From Dyadobacter sp. 50-39 (GTDB taxonomy: Bacteria; Bacteroidota; Bacteroidia; Cytophagales; Spirosomataceae): a stretch of 64,000 bases of DNA. Under the pieces are notes generated by a model. The model saw only the letters and a list, made by a program, of their open reading frames with translations. It was not told where the DNA came from and ran no database searches. The stretch lies in the NCBI GenBank assembly GCA_001898145.1, contig MKSR01000046.1, positions 62,001 through 126,000 of the forward strand, given 5' to 3'. A program made the position numbers and the translations under genes. This document shows positions 63,260 through 64,000 of the stretch, in pieces; the first letter of the stretch is position 1; the number at the start of each line of letters is the position of its first letter.

Positions 63260-64000
63260 CGTTGAATCTTGTGCATCCAGTTACCCCACGCCAGTCCGAT
63301 GCGGGTTGAAATTAATGTTAATACCAATGCAATGCCGAGGCCTTTGAGCAACTGCGGCATTTCCTCCAACATCCAGGGGCCGAATTTATAGCGGTACTCC
63401 CAGTTAGGATCATTCCCGAAATACCAGTAATGGCTGCCAAAGAACCAGTTGCGGGCGTACGGCGATTCCATCAGAAATCCGCCGAAGAACCATTGAACTA
63501 CAAAAAAGACAGCCAGAAATGCGAAGCCCAGCAGCAGCGTGAGTTTCCAGTCGTTCCAATGTGCAAAGCGGTAGCGAAGGATGTCGATCACAACAGCAGG
63601 GGCGATCAGTAACAGCGGGAAATGAAATCCCTGGTAATGGGTAATGTGGTTGAGAATGGGGCCGAGTTTAGGCTCTGCGGGGAAAAGCGGAATGATCCAG
63701 AGCGTGCCCAGCATTAATGCAGTATAAACAGCCGCTACGGCTGTAACGGCCCATTTGTGTGAAACAGCTTTCCCCACCGCCATCAGCAGCAATGGAAATG
63801 CGGCCCCCGCAAAAACGTAATAGCTCGACCGGTGAACACGCATCCGCCCCAGCTCTTCGGATATGAGGGTAAACCAAATGGTTAAGAGAAATCCTGCCGA
63901 CAATGCGAACAGCCAGAAAAGTGTTTTGTCCGATGCTTTGACCCTTTCCTCGCCCAAGCTGCCGAACAACTTCATTTGGTTCTTGACGGCAATCACGCTG
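63256..64000 (-). CDS. Polytopic membrane protein, 5' end beyond the window
   Basis: At least 246 residues with about six membrane segments. The only in-window start is a GTG at 63996, 4 bases from the edge, and the frame is open to the edge, so the gene is probably truncated. It ends in RIGLAWGNWMHKIQR, and its stop overlaps the start of the next gene. Conserved Trp/His-rich loop NHITHYQGFHFPLLLIAP is present. No recognised family; it clearly forms a pair with the 550-residue protein. Confidence 0.55.
   Translation of the reverse strand, partial: SVIAVKNQMKLFGSLGEERVKASDKTLFWLFALSAGFLLTIWFTLISEELGRMRVHRSSYYVFAGAAFPLLLMAVGKAVSHKWAVTAVAAVYTALMLGTLWIIPLFPAEPKLGPILNHITHYQGFHFPLLLIAPAVVIDILRYRFAHWNDWKLTLLLGFAFLAVFFVVQWFFGGFLMESPYARNWFFGSHYWYFGNDPNWEYRYKFGPWMLEEMPQLLKGLGIALVLTLISTRIGLAWGNWMHKIQR

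Overview
The window looks like chromosomal DNA of a Bacteroidota bacterium, most probably a Cytophagales member such as Dyadobacter or a relative; the genus is inference from gene content. Supporting signs are a type IX secretion gene (porQ), families typical of this phylum (DUF4494, DUF1080, a carboxypeptidase-regulatory-like secreted protein), promoters of the form TTG-N19/20-TAnnTTTG, frequent TTG or GTG starts, and few recognisable Shine-Dalgarno sites. GC is moderate (about half by eye), with a more AT-rich patch around 44-47 kb. I see no rRNA, tRNA, CRISPR array, integrase, transposase or prophage.

Layout. 1-4.6 kb: end of one PafA-type phosphatase gene and a complete paralogue in tandem, an NfeD/SPFH membrane pair, an acyl-CoA dehydrogenase. 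4.7-7.3 kb: ugd and a UDP-glucuronate decarboxylase (UDP-xylose route), then three hairpins. 7.3-10.2 kb: frr, pyrH, a biotin carrier protein and a dus gene on the minus strand. 10.3-20.2 kb: CPBP protease, DUF2007, cdsA, lpxH, several secreted or membrane proteins of unknown role, exonuclease III, a Uma2-family nuclease and an RluE-like pseudouridine synthase. 20.2-25.5 kb: mutS, a nucleoside-type MFS permease, a DUF486 protein and an RRM protein. 25.5-33.7 kb: a HEAT/double-DUF1080 protein with a Gfo/Idh oxidoreductase, an acyl-CoA carboxylase subunit, porQ and a DHFR-like reductase. 33.8-42.4 kb: a double-ATPase ABC protein, two DJ-1/PfpI proteins, clpB, lysA, pyrF, rfbC.

42.5-47.1 kb is the most accessory-looking part. 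It has a four-gene minus-strand run (small C-terminal-Cys protein, 7-TM protein, histidine kinase, LuxR-type regulator), a 407-bp non-coding region with a terminator/antiterminator-like structure ahead of a SelW-like gene, an Hsp20-like protein and a small orphan. 47.1-64 kb: metG, an NAD-dependent epimerase, TPR proteins, a GT4 glycosyltransferase, two convergent M16 peptidases, an amidohydrolase, ispF, dps, a reduced sigma/anti-sigma pair, a HAD phosphatase and an uncharacterised membrane pair cut by the window end.

Most of the window is ordinary housekeeping sequence. The best candidates for something new are the leader RNA at about 45.4-45.5 kb, the four-gene signalling run beside it, the small sigma/anti-sigma pair at 59.8-60.7 kb, and the membrane pair at 61.6-64 kb. 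None is proven from sequence alone.
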